Assembly: GCA_018402485.1 (NCBI GenBank)
Contig: JAGYIY010000001.1
Span: 404,001-468,000 of the forward strand
Direction of reading: 5' to 3'
DNA length: 64,000 nucleotides
Origin: Roseivirga sp.
GTDB taxonomy: Bacteria > Bacteroidota > Bacteroidia > Cytophagales > Cyclobacteriaceae
Shown here: positions 9,209 to 19,178 of the stretch, piece by piece
Layout: the number at the start of each line of letters is the position of its first letter
Numbering within the stretch: the first letter of the stretch is position 1
The notes under the pieces: generated by a model
Told to the model about the DNA's origin: nothing
Database searches by the model: none
What the model saw: only the letters and a program-made list of their open reading frames with translations
Position numbers and translations under genes: made by a program

Positions 9209-10885
9209 ATGCAGCATTTTAAATTGATTTTTTTTCTTTCTTTTTGCTTGGCCTTACAAACGGGGCAAGCCCAAGGCACACTGCCTACCAGTATGCAGGC
9301 TTTGGAAGACTATTACAGGCGTGCACAGCTGTTAGGAGAATTTGATAGTACAGTTTCTTTTATGCTAAAGCCCTTGTATGCACAAAACTTTGATACTTCG
9401 GCCTATGCTCCTTTTCAGCAAAATTCTGCTTTGCGCATAAAAAAAGGCAATTGGTTTCAAGCAGAGCTGCTTCCTGTGCTGTCTAAATCTGTTTACCACC
9501 ACAAACAACCCTATGGCTGGAACGATGGCAGCATTCGCCCCGCCAGTGGTTACCAACAAATGACCAGTTTGGGTTTTGCTGCCAAAATAGGTCCATTGAA
9601 AATTCAGATGTACCCAGAGTTTTTGTATGCGCAAAACCGGGAATACGATGGCTTCCCCTTGACGGCAGCACCCGTTTTATGGAGGCGCCTATATAGCAGA
9701 CTCCACAATTCTATCGATACGCCCGAACGTTTTGGCGAAGACCCCATAGAAGAGGTCTTATGGGGGCAAAGCTTTGCTAAACTTGAATTGGGACCGGTAT
9801 CGCTGGGCATCTCCAACGAAAATATCTACTGGGGACCGGGAAGGCGAAATTCACTCATCATGTCGAACAATGCCAGGGGTTTTAAGCATTTGACCGTTCA
9901 CACCAATCAACCAGTGAAGAGCCCCATAGGCTGGTTTGAATTTCAATTTTTGGGTGGTAAGCTTGAAAACTCAGGTTTTCTACCTCCTAATGCGTTTTCC
10001 ACATTTAACGGAAGTTTTAACCATAGACCCAAAAAAGATGAGTGGAGGTATTTAGCAGGTATGTCTGTGAATTATATGCCCAAATGGTTGCCAAGGTTTA
10101 GCCTTGGTTTCAACCGTGTTTTTCAGGTTTATAATGATGAAATTGATGGAGACCTTGGCATAATACTTCCATTTTTTAACCAGGTGAGTAAAAGAGGCCA
10201 GTTTGTAGAAGAAGATCTTCGAGGTCGGGATCAGCTTCTTTCCTTAACGATGCGGTATTTTTGGCCTAAAAACCGCACAGAATTATATGCCGAATTTGCC
10301 AAAAATGACCACAATGCCACCTTTAGAGATTTTTTCTTAGAACCCGGACATGCCGCTGCTTTCCTGTTTGGATTCACAAAGTTATTCCCATTCAAAAGAA
10401 AAGCAGATGAATTTATAGAAGCCAACCTAGAATGGACCATCGGGCAACAAAGTGCCAATCGCATCATCAGAAATGCCAGTACTTTTTATATTCATCATCA
10501 AATAAGACAAGGATACACCAATGATGGCGAGATTCTTGGTGCGGGCATTGGGCCGGGCAGCAATGCGCAAACCCTGAATGTGCGTTGGGTAAAAGGCATT
10601 CAAACCTTAGGCTTACAACTCGAGCGCTATGTACATAACAATGACTTGTATATTGATCTTTTTAGGGATATTCAAGACCCACGCCGACATTGGATTGATG
10701 TGAGTGCCTTCTTGAAAGGCAGCTGGCAATGGGACAGGTTGATTGTCAATGGGGAAGCTGGGATCATTCAATCCTTGAATTACCAATATCAAATTATCGA
10801 TCAACTCAGAACGGGAGAATATTTTGTTCCCGGTATAGATGTGCTTAACTTCTCGGCTCGTTTAGATTTGATTTTATTGTTCTGA
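9209..10885 (+). CDS. capsule assembly Wzi-like outer-membrane protein
   Basis: Second Wzi family protein, 558 residues from ATG 9209. The frame is open 28 codons further upstream, but this ATG gives a clean signal peptide (FKLIFFLSFCLALQTGQAQ). The segment NENIYWGPGRRNSL followed by SNNARGF is a strong Wzi signature (the WGPG motif). The rest is beta-barrel-like, with a terminal strand ending LDLILLF, an aromatic/hydrophobic end typical of outer-membrane barrels. It overlaps the wzx gene by one base (TGATG), which implies translational coupling with the flippase. Probably involved in surface attachment or assembly of the polymer. Confidence 0.88.
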   Translation: MQHFKLIFFLSFCLALQTGQAQGTLPTSMQALEDYYRRAQLLGEFDSTVSFMLKPLYAQNFDTSAYAPFQQNSALRIKKGNWFQAELLPVLSKSVYHHKQPYGWNDGSIRPASGYQQMTSLGFAAKIGPLKIQMYPEFLYAQNREYDGFPLTAAPVLWRRLYSRLHNSIDTPERFGEDPIEEVLWGQSFAKLELGPVSLGISNENIYWGPGRRNSLIMSNNARGFKHLTVHTNQPVKSPIGWFEFQFLGGKLENSGFLPPNAFSTFNGSFNHRPKKDEWRYLAGMSVNYMPKWLPRFSLGFNRVFQVYNDEIDGDLGIILPFFNQVSKRGQFVEEDLRGRDQLLSLTMRYFWPKNRTELYAEFAKNDHNATFRDFFLEPGHAAAFLFGFTKLFPFKRKADEFIEANLEWTIGQQSANRIIRNASTFYIHHQIRQGYTNDGEILGAGIGPGSNAQTLNVRWVKGIQTLGLQLERYVHNNDLYIDLFRDIQDPRRHWIDVSAFLKGSWQWDRLIVNGEAGIIQSLNYQYQIIDQLRTGEYFVPGIDVLNFSARLDLILLF

Positions 10886-12321
10886 TGTCTATCAAAAAGA
10901 ATTATGGCTTTAACCTGTTCAACGCCTTGTTGAACATTGCTTTTCCCATCATTTCTTTCCCTTATGCTGCCCGTATCTTATCGCCAGAAGGCATTGGTAA
11001 AACCATGTTTATCTTTTCTTTCGCCCAATATTTTGCGCTTATTGCAGCCTTTGGCATTCCCATCTATGGGGTAAAGGTTGTCGCAGCCGCCAGGGATAAA
11101 AATGCCTTGAATAAGGTAAGCTCAGAGCTCATCAGTTTATCGGGCATCATCACACTGACCGTTTTGGCCATCTATTTGTTATGCGTCAGCTTCATTCCTC
11201 GTTTCCAACCAGACCTCACCGCCTATTGGGTAGCCGGTGTTTTGGTAGCTTTTTCTGTATTGAATGTAGATTGGTTTTTTGGGGGAATCGAGAAATTCAA
11301 ATGGATCGCCTTCCGCGCGCTGGCCGTTAAATCCCTCAGTTTGGTTTTGCTTTTTGTATTGGTGCAAAACGGAGACGATACCTTCGGCTATTTGATCTTT
11401 TTGCTGTTCCTCTATGTGGGGAATTACCTTGTCAATTTCTTTCTGCTAACGAAAAAGGTAACAATCCGATGGACATTGAAGGGGGTTAAGGTGCATTTCA
11501 TGCCCTTGCTAATGATTTTCAGCATGACGTTGGCGACTACCATTTATACCACCTTAGACACTGTTTTATTGGGTTTCTTAAGCAATGAAACCCAAGTGGG
11601 ACTCTACACGGCTGCCGTCAAACTGGCGAAAGTGTCTATCCCCATCATGACCAGCCTCGGGGTGGTTGTGATTCCCCGCGCCATGCACATGATGCATCAT
11701 CAAGACCTTACCGGACAGTTGAAACTTTATCAAAAGTCCTTTGCCTTTATCACTTTTTTGGCCATCCCCATCAGCCTGGGCATTTATGCCACAGGGGAAG
11801 AAGCCATTTTACTCTTCTCTGGGCAAGCCTTCTCCCCTGCTGAAGCGGGTGTAAAAGTATTGGCCTTATTGCCCTTATTGATTGGAGTAGGTCATTTTGT
11901 AGCCTTTCAAATTTTAATTCCTTTCGATAAAAACAAAGGCATGCTGGTGGCCACCTTGGCTGGAATGCTGGTGTTCGCTGCCCTAAGCTTTATGTTGATA
12001 CCCAACTACGGCAGCACAGGAATGGCCTGGGCTAATTTGTGCACTGAATTGGTGGTTACCTTTTGCTATTTTCTCTTTGTGCCGGCTGGTATTTGGAAAC
12101 ATCTCCCTTGGAAAGAATTGCCGAAGGCATTGATCATTGCCCTTTTCTTCTTGCCCATTCACTGGGGCATACAAACCATGAACCTATCCGTGGGTACTAC
12201 TTTCGGCCTTTCGGTTTTACTTTGTGGTACTTTTTACTTGGCTGCACAGCACTATTTTTTCAAAAACCCGATGACGCATGAACTGCTCGCGCATCTACAA
12301 AACAAATGGAAAAATGGATAA
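10885..12321 (+). CDS. wzx: oligosaccharide flippase (Wzx-like, MOP superfamily)
   Basis: Polytopic inner-membrane protein of 478 residues with 12 or more hydrophobic segments. The N-terminal KNYGFNLFNALLNIAFPI and YAARILSPEGIG are typical of Wzx/RfbX flippases, which move lipid-linked repeat units to the periplasmic side. The start codon overlaps the upstream Wzi-like stop, and the end overlaps the next glycosyltransferase by 8 bases, so the genes form a tight operon. With the polymerase at 16552 it makes the first cluster Wzx/Wzy-dependent. A second Wzx is found at 58.2-59.7 kb. Confidence 0.93.
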   Translation: MSIKKNYGFNLFNALLNIAFPIISFPYAARILSPEGIGKTMFIFSFAQYFALIAAFGIPIYGVKVVAAARDKNALNKVSSELISLSGIITLTVLAIYLLCVSFIPRFQPDLTAYWVAGVLVAFSVLNVDWFFGGIEKFKWIAFRALAVKSLSLVLLFVLVQNGDDTFGYLIFLLFLYVGNYLVNFFLLTKKVTIRWTLKGVKVHFMPLLMIFSMTLATTIYTTLDTVLLGFLSNETQVGLYTAAVKLAKVSIPIMTSLGVVVIPRAMHMMHHQDLTGQLKLYQKSFAFITFLAIPISLGIYATGEEAILLFSGQAFSPAEAGVKVLALLPLLIGVGHFVAFQILIPFDKNKGMLVATLAGMLVFAALSFMLIPNYGSTGMAWANLCTELVVTFCYFLFVPAGIWKHLPWKELPKALIIALFFLPIHWGIQTMNLSVGTTFGLSVLLCGTFYLAAQHYFFKNPMTHELLAHLQNKWKNG

Positions 12322-13204
12322 AGTACGGGTCATCATGATTACCTACCAAGGTGAAGGCTACTTTCGCCAGCAACTGGATAGCATCGTGCAACAAGAGGGG
12401 CTGGAAAGTATCCATATTTATGACGATGCCTCCGCTCCGGCTTTTGTGCAAAAGCTCACAGACCATGCGCAAGCCGCCAAAGTGTCCATTGAAGTGCATC
12501 AAAACCCAACGAACTTAGGTGTCATAGGGAATGTCCAACAGGCGCTTTCCGTACATCAGGATGCCGCTTACATTGCACTGGCTGATCAGGACGATATTTG
12601 GTATCCGGGAAAGTTAAAGGCCACTTTGAAAGCGCTTCAAACGGTGGAGGATTCAACGCTTCCTTGCTTGGCCTATCACGACATGAACATCATCGATGCA
12701 CATGGGCAAAAACAAACAAGTACTTTTTGGGAAAGCAAAAGGCAAACGCATTATCCTCATACCTTTGAGACCAACCTCATCAGTAATGTGGTAACAGGGG
12801 CTGCCTCCCTTATGAACCGATCCATGATTTCTTATGTATTGGACTTACCTAAAGGTGTACCGATCTATCATGATGCATGGATGGGTATGGTGGCTTTTGC
12901 TTTGGGTAAAGCCGTTCGGTTAGATGCTCCGCTGAGTGCACATCGCATGCATGGCGCTAGTCTTACTTTTGCGCGTAAGCCGCAGCATGGCTTTTTGGAA
13001 AAATTAATACGAAATGGGCGGCAGTGGCTAGGAAAGGATGAAATGTTTGGTTCACAGTTTGCTTTTCTTCAAGCCTTTTATGATGCCTATCAGCAGGTAC
13101 TCCCGCGAGAAAAGGTAGAACAGATCGAAAGTTTTTTATCCCTCAAAAACCGAGGCTATTGGGCACAAAAGCAGTTCATCTATCAGCTTCTAAAAGAGGC
13201 ATAA
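12314..13204 (+). CDS. glycosyltransferase family 2
   Basis: GT-A fold transferase that would add one sugar to the lipid-linked repeat unit at the cytosolic face. Visible are VRVIMITYQGEGYFRQQLDSI at the start of the nucleotide-binding fold, the DDAS segment, and the metal-binding region ALADQDDIWYPGKL. The 296-residue length is usual. The frame is open 12 codons upstream, but ATG 12314 starts directly before the conserved strand. It is the last gene of the + strand part and is convergent with the genes from 13209. Donor and acceptor are unknown; rhamnosyl- and galactosyltransferases share this pattern. Confidence 0.9.
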   Translation: MDKVRVIMITYQGEGYFRQQLDSIVQQEGLESIHIYDDASAPAFVQKLTDHAQAAKVSIEVHQNPTNLGVIGNVQQALSVHQDAAYIALADQDDIWYPGKLKATLKALQTVEDSTLPCLAYHDMNIIDAHGQKQTSTFWESKRQTHYPHTFETNLISNVVTGAASLMNRSMISYVLDLPKGVPIYHDAWMGMVAFALGKAVRLDAPLSAHRMHGASLTFARKPQHGFLEKLIRNGRQWLGKDEMFGSQFAFLQAFYDAYQQVLPREKVEQIESFLSLKNRGYWAQKQFIYQLLKEA

Positions 13205-13208
13205 AATA

Positions 13209-14312
13209 TTATGGTTTCTTGAGGGATTGAAAAACCTCTAGGTATTGATTGACAACATAGGACCAAGTGTACTTTTCAGTAATCCCTTTCGATGAAACCT
13301 CCTTCATTGTTTGCATCTCTTCCGGTTGGTCTTCCACTTTGTTGACGAGAAGCTTTATGGATTCCGCATTTTTCTCAAAAAAACGTCCGTATCTCCCCTC
13401 TTGTAGCATCTCTTGGTTGAAAGGCGTGTTCAATGCCAAAATAGCACTTCCGTAAGCCAAAGCCTTAAGCATGGTAGGATTTGTACCCCCAAATTCATGC
13501 CCGTGTAGGTAGCCATAAGCCTGATGATACAGCTCAGCTAACACCTCTTGATCTCTGATGTATCCGGTAAAGACCAACCTGTCGTCTTTTAAGCCTTTGA
13601 TGCGCTCCGCATAGGCGTCTTGGTAAGGCACATCGCCCACCACTACCAATTTTTTGGTTGCATTAGAGGAAGTAAATCCTTCTATTAAAATGTCTGCATT
13701 GTTATCAGGAATCAAGCGACCTACAATCAGATAATATTGGCCCGGCTGCAGTGACCATTGGCTGATGAGCTGAGGTTGAGTAGACTTCCTGACAATTCCC
13801 CCATAGGCAATGACCTGAGATGCACGACCAAACTCGGCTAAATACACCCTGCGCATTTCTTCAGAATCGTTGATAATGACATCATAAAAGCGACAGGCTT
13901 GCCTCGCTGCCCACTTGAAGTACCTTGCCCCAAAGCCTTTCCACTTGGGTCTTAGCCACTCCAAGCCATCTACATTGATGGCGGTAGGGATATTTGCCCA
14001 TCGCGTTAGGAGTCCAAACGGCCCATTGGCAGCATTGCATACCAAGATGGCATCGTAGGATTGAAAAGCGGCATGTACAAAAGCCAAAAAGGAATGAACC
14101 AATTGACTCAATGATTTTTTTTGAATGGTGGGTAAATACACCAAATGCACGCCATTCACGGTCTCAGGAAAGGTGGAGAATAGGTTACGATGGCAGTAAA
14201 CGGTAACATGTACACCCTTATTCACCAATCCTTCGGCCAAATGCTGTACCAAGGTTTCATACCCACTGTACACATAAGGATAACCACGCGTGCCCAGAAT
14301 TGCTACTTTCAT
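13209..14312 (-). CDS. glycosyltransferase family 4 with DUF1972 N-terminus
   Basis: GT-B transferase of 367 residues. It begins MKVAILGTRGYPYVYSGYET, the start typical of the DUF1972 group often annotated as rhamnosyltransferases. The C-terminal donor domain has GRLIPDNNADILIEGF and the segment HEFGGTNPTMLKALAYG with its binding Glu/Asn residues. It overlaps the upstream GT4 (14309-15451) by 4 bases, showing an operon. The gene at 48483-49592 in the second cluster has the same architecture. The exact sugar is not predictable. Confidence 0.9.
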   Translation of the reverse strand: MKVAILGTRGYPYVYSGYETLVQHLAEGLVNKGVHVTVYCHRNLFSTFPETVNGVHLVYLPTIQKKSLSQLVHSFLAFVHAAFQSYDAILVCNAANGPFGLLTRWANIPTAINVDGLEWLRPKWKGFGARYFKWAARQACRFYDVIINDSEEMRRVYLAEFGRASQVIAYGGIVRKSTQPQLISQWSLQPGQYYLIVGRLIPDNNADILIEGFTSSNATKKLVVVGDVPYQDAYAERIKGLKDDRLVFTGYIRDQEVLAELYHQAYGYLHGHEFGGTNPTMLKALAYGSAILALNTPFNQEMLQEGRYGRFFEKNAESIKLLVNKVEDQPEEMQTMKEVSSKGITEKYTWSYVVNQYLEVFQSLKKP

Positions 14313-15451
14313 TTTACCTTACATTTATTCTCTTCATAAAGCTCTTTTATTGAGCCCATTACATCGCGACTAAAGGTTTCGCGACTAAATTTTTGAAGTC
14401 TTATCATTCCTTTGGCTATGCTTTGCTGAGCAAAAGAATCGGACAAGCTTTTTTTCATTTTTTCTACCAAGTCATCTGCATCGTATGTGGAAAATACCTC
14501 TACCGCATCGCCCCCTACTTCAGCCAATGCACCACTATCAGAAACCACTACTGGTATTTTAGATTGAAAAGCCTCTAAAATAGGGATACCAAAACCTTCA
14601 TTCATAGATGGAAAGACATATAAGGAGGCTTTCTGGTATACATGCCAAAGCGTTTCATCATCTACATGGCCGGTAAACACCATATCGTCGGTTAAATGCA
14701 ATGCATCTGAGAGCAAATGAAGCTCATCTGTGGTGTCATTGTTGGGTGTTGACCGTCCACCTACCAATACCAATCGCATGTCTTTGAAGCTTTCCTCCTT
14801 CTTCAGTTTTGAAAAGCCTAAGACTAAAGTTTTCAAATTCTTGCGCCTATCAAAAGCGCCAACATGTAAAATATAGGGTGCATTTACCTGTATGCTCGGC
14901 CTAGAATGGTTTTTTACCAAAAGCTTGGGTGCCTGATAAACCACCTTACATGCCACATCTGGTAAAAAATGCGCTAATTTCTTTTGGGTATAAATGCTTG
15001 TCGTCAAAGCTTTTTGGTATGGCTTCAAGCCCGCCTGCATCATCTGCAAATAATAACTTCTCCAGCGGCTGGAATAGTTGTCGGGGTATTCCCAAAAAAA
15101 GGAAGAATGTATAACCGGTACTTTAAGAAAGGATGTCTTCCCTTTAGGGCAAATGTAATCAGGACATAATAACACGTCCGTTTTTAGTTGCTTAGCCCAG
15201 ACAGGTAAGATCCATTGCTTCCACAGGTGGTAAACCAAATGAAAAAACCGCCTTCGCAAAGCCTTATCTTTCTTAAAAAACAGGTTGCCTTTGATGGCCG
15301 AAACGCTGGGAACATACTTTATTTCAACCCCCTGTGCTTCCGCCTCCGCTTCCGAAATCGACATTAAGTGATTGATATAGGTAGATATACCCGTTGTAGC
15401 CCTCAGCTCAAAAAAGATGTCGACTGTAAGAATTATCTTCTTCTGACCCAT
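14309..15451 (-). CDS. glycosyltransferase family 4
   Basis: GT-B transferase of 380 residues. The N-terminal fold starts KKIILTVDIFFELR. The donor domain has ILHVGAFDRRKNLKTLV and the EX7E motif in FPSMNEGFGIPILEAF. The downstream PVVVSDSGALAEVGGDA is typical of mannosyl- or rhamnosyl-type GT4 enzymes. It overlaps neighbours on both sides (4 bases with the next GT4, 19 bases with the acyltransferase), so it is in the operon running from 21122 to 13209. It is expected to act on the lipid-linked oligosaccharide in the cytosol. Confidence 0.92.
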   Translation of the reverse strand: MGQKKIILTVDIFFELRATTGISTYINHLMSISEAEAEAQGVEIKYVPSVSAIKGNLFFKKDKALRRRFFHLVYHLWKQWILPVWAKQLKTDVLLCPDYICPKGKTSFLKVPVIHSSFFWEYPDNYSSRWRSYYLQMMQAGLKPYQKALTTSIYTQKKLAHFLPDVACKVVYQAPKLLVKNHSRPSIQVNAPYILHVGAFDRRKNLKTLVLGFSKLKKEESFKDMRLVLVGGRSTPNNDTTDELHLLSDALHLTDDMVFTGHVDDETLWHVYQKASLYVFPSMNEGFGIPILEAFQSKIPVVVSDSGALAEVGGDAVEVFSTYDADDLVEKMKKSLSDSFAQQSIAKGMIRLQKFSRETFSRDVMGSIKELYEENKCKVK

Positions 15452-16488
15452 TGCATAAAGAATTTTTCAATGTACTTGTAGGTAAAGTTCGAATAAATCA
15501 AGGTAACAATCAGTACCAAAATCAATGAAATAAGGGTGGTTAAAAGACTTACTTGATAATCCATTACATAATTGCCTACATAGTAAAAGAGCCACAAAAC
15601 GAGGTAATGATTGAGGTAAACAGAGTACGATATCTTGCCTAAATACACACTGAACTTATTGGTAAAGAAGTAATCCTTCTTTTCTGCAAAGGAAAAAGAA
15701 ACGATCAAGAGGGTATAGAGGTAAGGCAAAAGTAGTAATAATCGGTTATCGTACTGCGCAGACAGAAACATAATGCCCAACAGGACCAAGATGCAGAGGT
15801 AGCCCATCTTGTGGCTCCATCGGAGGTGCTTGAGCCAAAGGAAACCGTTAACACCCAAAGTAAAGCCTAAAAGACCTCTCAAAAAGCCCAGATTGCTCGT
15901 TTCATTCAATCTGCCATGGTGCATCAGCCAAGCCGTTAGTAGCAATGACATGAGAAGCATTATGGCTTTTTTATTTCTTTTGAAAGCCAAAAGCACCCCC
16001 GCAAAAATCACATAAGAAAACATCTCGGCAGAGACAGACCATGAAACAGGATTAAGCCCGGCATCGGAAGCGATAATGGGGAAAGAATTGATGAGCAACA
16101 GCGGGTTGATGGCATCGATAAGAAGATCTTTGTATCCATAGTCTACCTTATCGAAATCGAAGCCTATGTACATGGCATAAAGCTTTATGGGTATGTACAG
16201 CACAACACTGTAAAATAAAAGGGGATATAGCCTGAAAAACCTTAATTTGATATAGCGGTAAAAGTCGTTTTTATTTTTTAGTCGATCCAAATAGTTGTAA
16301 GCAATTACATACCCACTCAACACAAAAAACAGATCGACAAATACATAAGCTTGAGAGGTGAAAAAATTATGGGTATAGCCCATGGGATCGTATCGTGGAT
16401 CGATGGCAAAGTGATAGAAAACCACAAATAAGGCAGACCAACCCCTTAGGGCATCTAAAGCAATCCGTCTTGTTTTGTCTCTTTTCAT
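15433..16488 (-). CDS. acyltransferase family 3 (OafA/YrhL-like)
   Basis: Integral membrane acyltransferase, 351 residues with about ten hydrophobic segments. It would O-acylate (usually O-acetylate) the surface glycan. The N-terminal signature RRIALDALRGWSALFVVFYH contains the conserved Arg and the presumed catalytic His. Downstream there is VFVDLFFVLSGYVIAY, a very typical family-3 motif. No SGNH extension is present. It lies between the polymerase and glycosyltransferase genes and overlaps the latter, which supports a role in modifying the first cluster's polymer. Confidence 0.92.
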   Translation of the reverse strand: MKRDKTRRIALDALRGWSALFVVFYHFAIDPRYDPMGYTHNFFTSQAYVFVDLFFVLSGYVIAYNYLDRLKNKNDFYRYIKLRFFRLYPLLFYSVVLYIPIKLYAMYIGFDFDKVDYGYKDLLIDAINPLLLINSFPIIASDAGLNPVSWSVSAEMFSYVIFAGVLLAFKRNKKAIMLLMSLLLTAWLMHHGRLNETSNLGFLRGLLGFTLGVNGFLWLKHLRWSHKMGYLCILVLLGIMFLSAQYDNRLLLLLPYLYTLLIVSFSFAEKKDYFFTNKFSVYLGKISYSVYLNHYLVLWLFYYVGNYVMDYQVSLLTTLISLILVLIVTLIYSNFTYKYIEKFFMQWVRRR

Positions 16489-16551
16489 GGCTAAACCTTC
16501 TTTCCTATGGCCCTTTGATTGTACAATTTTTTTTCTCTCGGCTCAAGAGGA

Positions 16552-17970
16552 TCATTCGTACCCCAAGCGCCACTTTTGTATTGGCACAGGTGCTGCCCCT
16601 TTGAACAACTGAATGCTATAACCTACCGCCCACCAAGAAAATAAAGTAACGAAAACATAGTTCTCAGCATTGGCTGCCATCAAAGAAACTAAAAAAGAAG
16701 CTTTGAAAGTGGTTGCGATAAAGGGTATAATGGATGCATCTGTACCTTGATGTTGCTTGTAGGCCATCAATGGATATTTGATGCTGTAATACACCAAAAG
16801 CGCATAGAGCAGGAGCCCAAGAACACCTAGCTGTACCCCATAAATAATAAACTGGTTTTCGCCCCCCACATGGATCTCATCGATTACACCACCTGCGTCG
16901 CCACTCATGGCTAAGCCTATGCCCTGAGGGTTCGTCAGCATGCTTTCCAAGCCTATCAGCCATTCCAGCACATGGCCTGCACTTGAGCTATCGGAAAGGG
17001 TGAGGGTATCGATAAAAAAATACCAGAGATCTTTCGACCCGAAGAAATACAAAAACAGAACGAAACCTCCCCCTGCCAAAAAAGCATAAACCAGGTACCT
17101 AAAGTACCCAAAGACGTAACTTATAAAGGTCAGCATCAAGAAAAATCCGGCAATGGGAGCTCTGGAATGGGAATAAAACAAACAAGCCACACTGGCCAAG
17201 GCGGTAAGGGCGTAGATGACTTTGTATTTTTTGTTTTGCCTATAAAGAATAAAAGATGTGGCAAAGGCTACATTCGCAAATACACCCATTTCTAATGGGG
17301 TAGCAAAAAAAGCAGCAAATCGTTTGGCACCACTAGCCGCCTGAAAAGTCCATGTCAAACCATAATCGCCAGTAGGATCGCCACCCTCTGCCATATGATG
17401 CGCCTCATAGCCGATTAAAGTTTGCAAGTGGGTGTTGAAGAATTGCTCTAGACTGCTCACCACAAAGGCCATTACCATAACTGCCAATAGGCTATGACAA
17501 ATCCAATAGATATGCTTCCTCTCGAGCACCATGTTTCTTCCTAAAAAGTACATGAGCGCCACCAAGGCGGTATTTTTAAAATAGATGGATTTATTGACAA
17601 AGCTGGCCGGACCGATAGGAAGCAACCAGAAAACCACCACTAAGCCCATAAAGGCCAGACCTACTTTATCTGCTTTTGTCCCATAAAAAGGGGTATGCCA
17701 AATGTTTTTTCGATACACCAACCAAGCACCCACGGTGAGCAGGAGCATAGCGTCTTTGCCAAGCTTAATCAGCTGACCTAGGAGGATGTCTTGGCTTACT
17801 TGATACGCCAATATTTGAAAAGTGAGATAGCCCGAAAGATAAAAAATAAGAAAGGGCCAAAGGGCAGAGAAATTACCCTTAAAAACGATTTCGTTCAGTG
17901 TATAAAAAAACAGCCCTCCCAAAAAAAGGAGCAAGCCGAGGAAAGCAAGGGTTAAGATCAACTCAGACAT
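16552..17970 (-). CDS. wzy: O-antigen polymerase/ligase-like membrane protein (Wzy candidate)
   Basis: Polytopic protein of 472 residues with about 11-12 hydrophobic segments and a large loop holding FNTHLQTLIGYEAHH and TGDYGLTWTFQ. The arrangement SHSRAPIAGFFLM followed by a second loop ending GGENQFIIYGVQLGVLG is typical of the Wzy/O-antigen ligase superfamily (Wzy_C-like). It would polymerise flipped repeat units in the periplasm. Context supports a polymerase: it is the only such gene in a Wzx-containing cluster. Ligase versus polymerase cannot be separated by sequence alone. Confidence 0.82.
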   Translation of the reverse strand: MSELILTLAFLGLLLFLGGLFFYTLNEIVFKGNFSALWPFLIFYLSGYLTFQILAYQVSQDILLGQLIKLGKDAMLLLTVGAWLVYRKNIWHTPFYGTKADKVGLAFMGLVVVFWLLPIGPASFVNKSIYFKNTALVALMYFLGRNMVLERKHIYWICHSLLAVMVMAFVVSSLEQFFNTHLQTLIGYEAHHMAEGGDPTGDYGLTWTFQAASGAKRFAAFFATPLEMGVFANVAFATSFILYRQNKKYKVIYALTALASVACLFYSHSRAPIAGFFLMLTFISYVFGYFRYLVYAFLAGGGFVLFLYFFGSKDLWYFFIDTLTLSDSSSAGHVLEWLIGLESMLTNPQGIGLAMSGDAGGVIDEIHVGGENQFIIYGVQLGVLGLLLYALLVYYSIKYPLMAYKQHQGTDASIIPFIATTFKASFLVSLMAANAENYVFVTLFSWWAVGYSIQLFKGAAPVPIQKWRLGYE

Positions 17971-18044
17971 TTGTAAAAGCTACAACCCATCGGAACGTGT
18001 TGCCTGCAGTATGCATTTAGTTTTAAAATGAGTCTAATCATTGA

Positions 18045-19178
18045 TTAAACAGCTTGAAGGTACGCATTTATCCTTTTACGGAAAACTTCGAGTGTATAAT
18101 GTGTTTGGAACTTTTCATGCCCCGAAAGACTCATTCTCTTACGTTGAGCTTCGTCTTTTACCAGCGAATAGATTTGCTCTGCACCTTCGGTGGCATTATC
18201 AATGGGAATCAATAAACCATTAACGCCATGCTCAATCATTTCTAGGGCACCTCCCTGTCGGGTGGCGACCACCGGTACTTTTTGAGAAAACGCCTCAAGG
18301 ATCACCGTGGGGAAAGAATCAGGCGCAATGGATGGCAAAACAAATGCATCAAAAGCCTTGAGGTAAGCAAGCGGATCATTTTTAAAACCAAGGAAAAACA
18401 CCTTATTGGAAAGCCCGTTGTCTTCAACATATTGCTGCACCTGATGAACATATTTTTCATAGCCCTCAGCATGATCTCCAACCACAACAAAATAAAGTGG
18501 AGGGCTTTTTTCTACTAATTTTTGGGCCATTGATAGAAAATATTCCACTCCTTTTTGTGGATGAATGCGCGCTATGGTTCCTATGACACTGGCATGGGCA
18601 GGCAGGTGCAGCTCTTTTCTCAAATCTGCCTGCTGCACAGATAAACACGCAATTCCATTAGGGATCACATCAATGTCTTTTCCTTTTACAAAACCTATCC
18701 AAGCGCCACGCGTGGCCTCAGAAACGGCAACGATCCGGGTACTGAAGGTGCCCATATAAGCCCCCAACCATTTTTTGTACAGCACCGGATGCTCAACAGT
18801 CTCTCGTACATGAGTCAGGTAAGGAATACCCAGGTTGGCAGCCACTAACCCGCCTACCGTAACGGTGGAGGTATTGGCGTAAATCACATGGATACTTTCT
18901 TGTTTGGCTAATTTTTTGAGGTAAAAAAAAGCGCTTAAAAAATGAAAGAGGAGATAAAATAAACCTGCTAGGTTGAAATGCTTTTTACGCAGCACAGCCG
19001 TATTAAAAACATCTACTGGAATGCCTAAAGTCTTTAACTCATCTACCAAAGGACCATCAACGGGCACTACCACATGGGCTCGAAATTGTTTTTTATCGAG
19101 TTGAGTAACCGTTCTCAAAAGACTTCGGTCCGAACCATACAAATCTGCACTCGCATGTAAAAAAAGTATGTTCCTCAT
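18045..19178 (-). CDS. glycosyltransferase family 4
   Basis: GT-B transferase of 377 residues starting RNILFLHASADLYGSDRSLL. The donor domain contains IGTIARIHPQKGVEYF, and the EX7E-like motif lies in PSIAPDSFPTVILEAF. The PVVATRQGGALEMIEHGVNG tail is characteristic of GT4. Its start overlaps the end of the GT2 gene by 4 bases, an ATGA-type junction that implies coupled translation. It is predicted to extend the repeat unit of the first cluster; linkage and sugar are unknown. Confidence 0.92.
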   Translation of the reverse strand: MRNILFLHASADLYGSDRSLLRTVTQLDKKQFRAHVVVPVDGPLVDELKTLGIPVDVFNTAVLRKKHFNLAGLFYLLFHFLSAFFYLKKLAKQESIHVIYANTSTVTVGGLVAANLGIPYLTHVRETVEHPVLYKKWLGAYMGTFSTRIVAVSEATRGAWIGFVKGKDIDVIPNGIACLSVQQADLRKELHLPAHASVIGTIARIHPQKGVEYFLSMAQKLVEKSPPLYFVVVGDHAEGYEKYVHQVQQYVEDNGLSNKVFFLGFKNDPLAYLKAFDAFVLPSIAPDSFPTVILEAFSQKVPVVATRQGGALEMIEHGVNGLLIPIDNATEGAEQIYSLVKDEAQRKRMSLSGHEKFQTHYTLEVFRKRINAYLQAV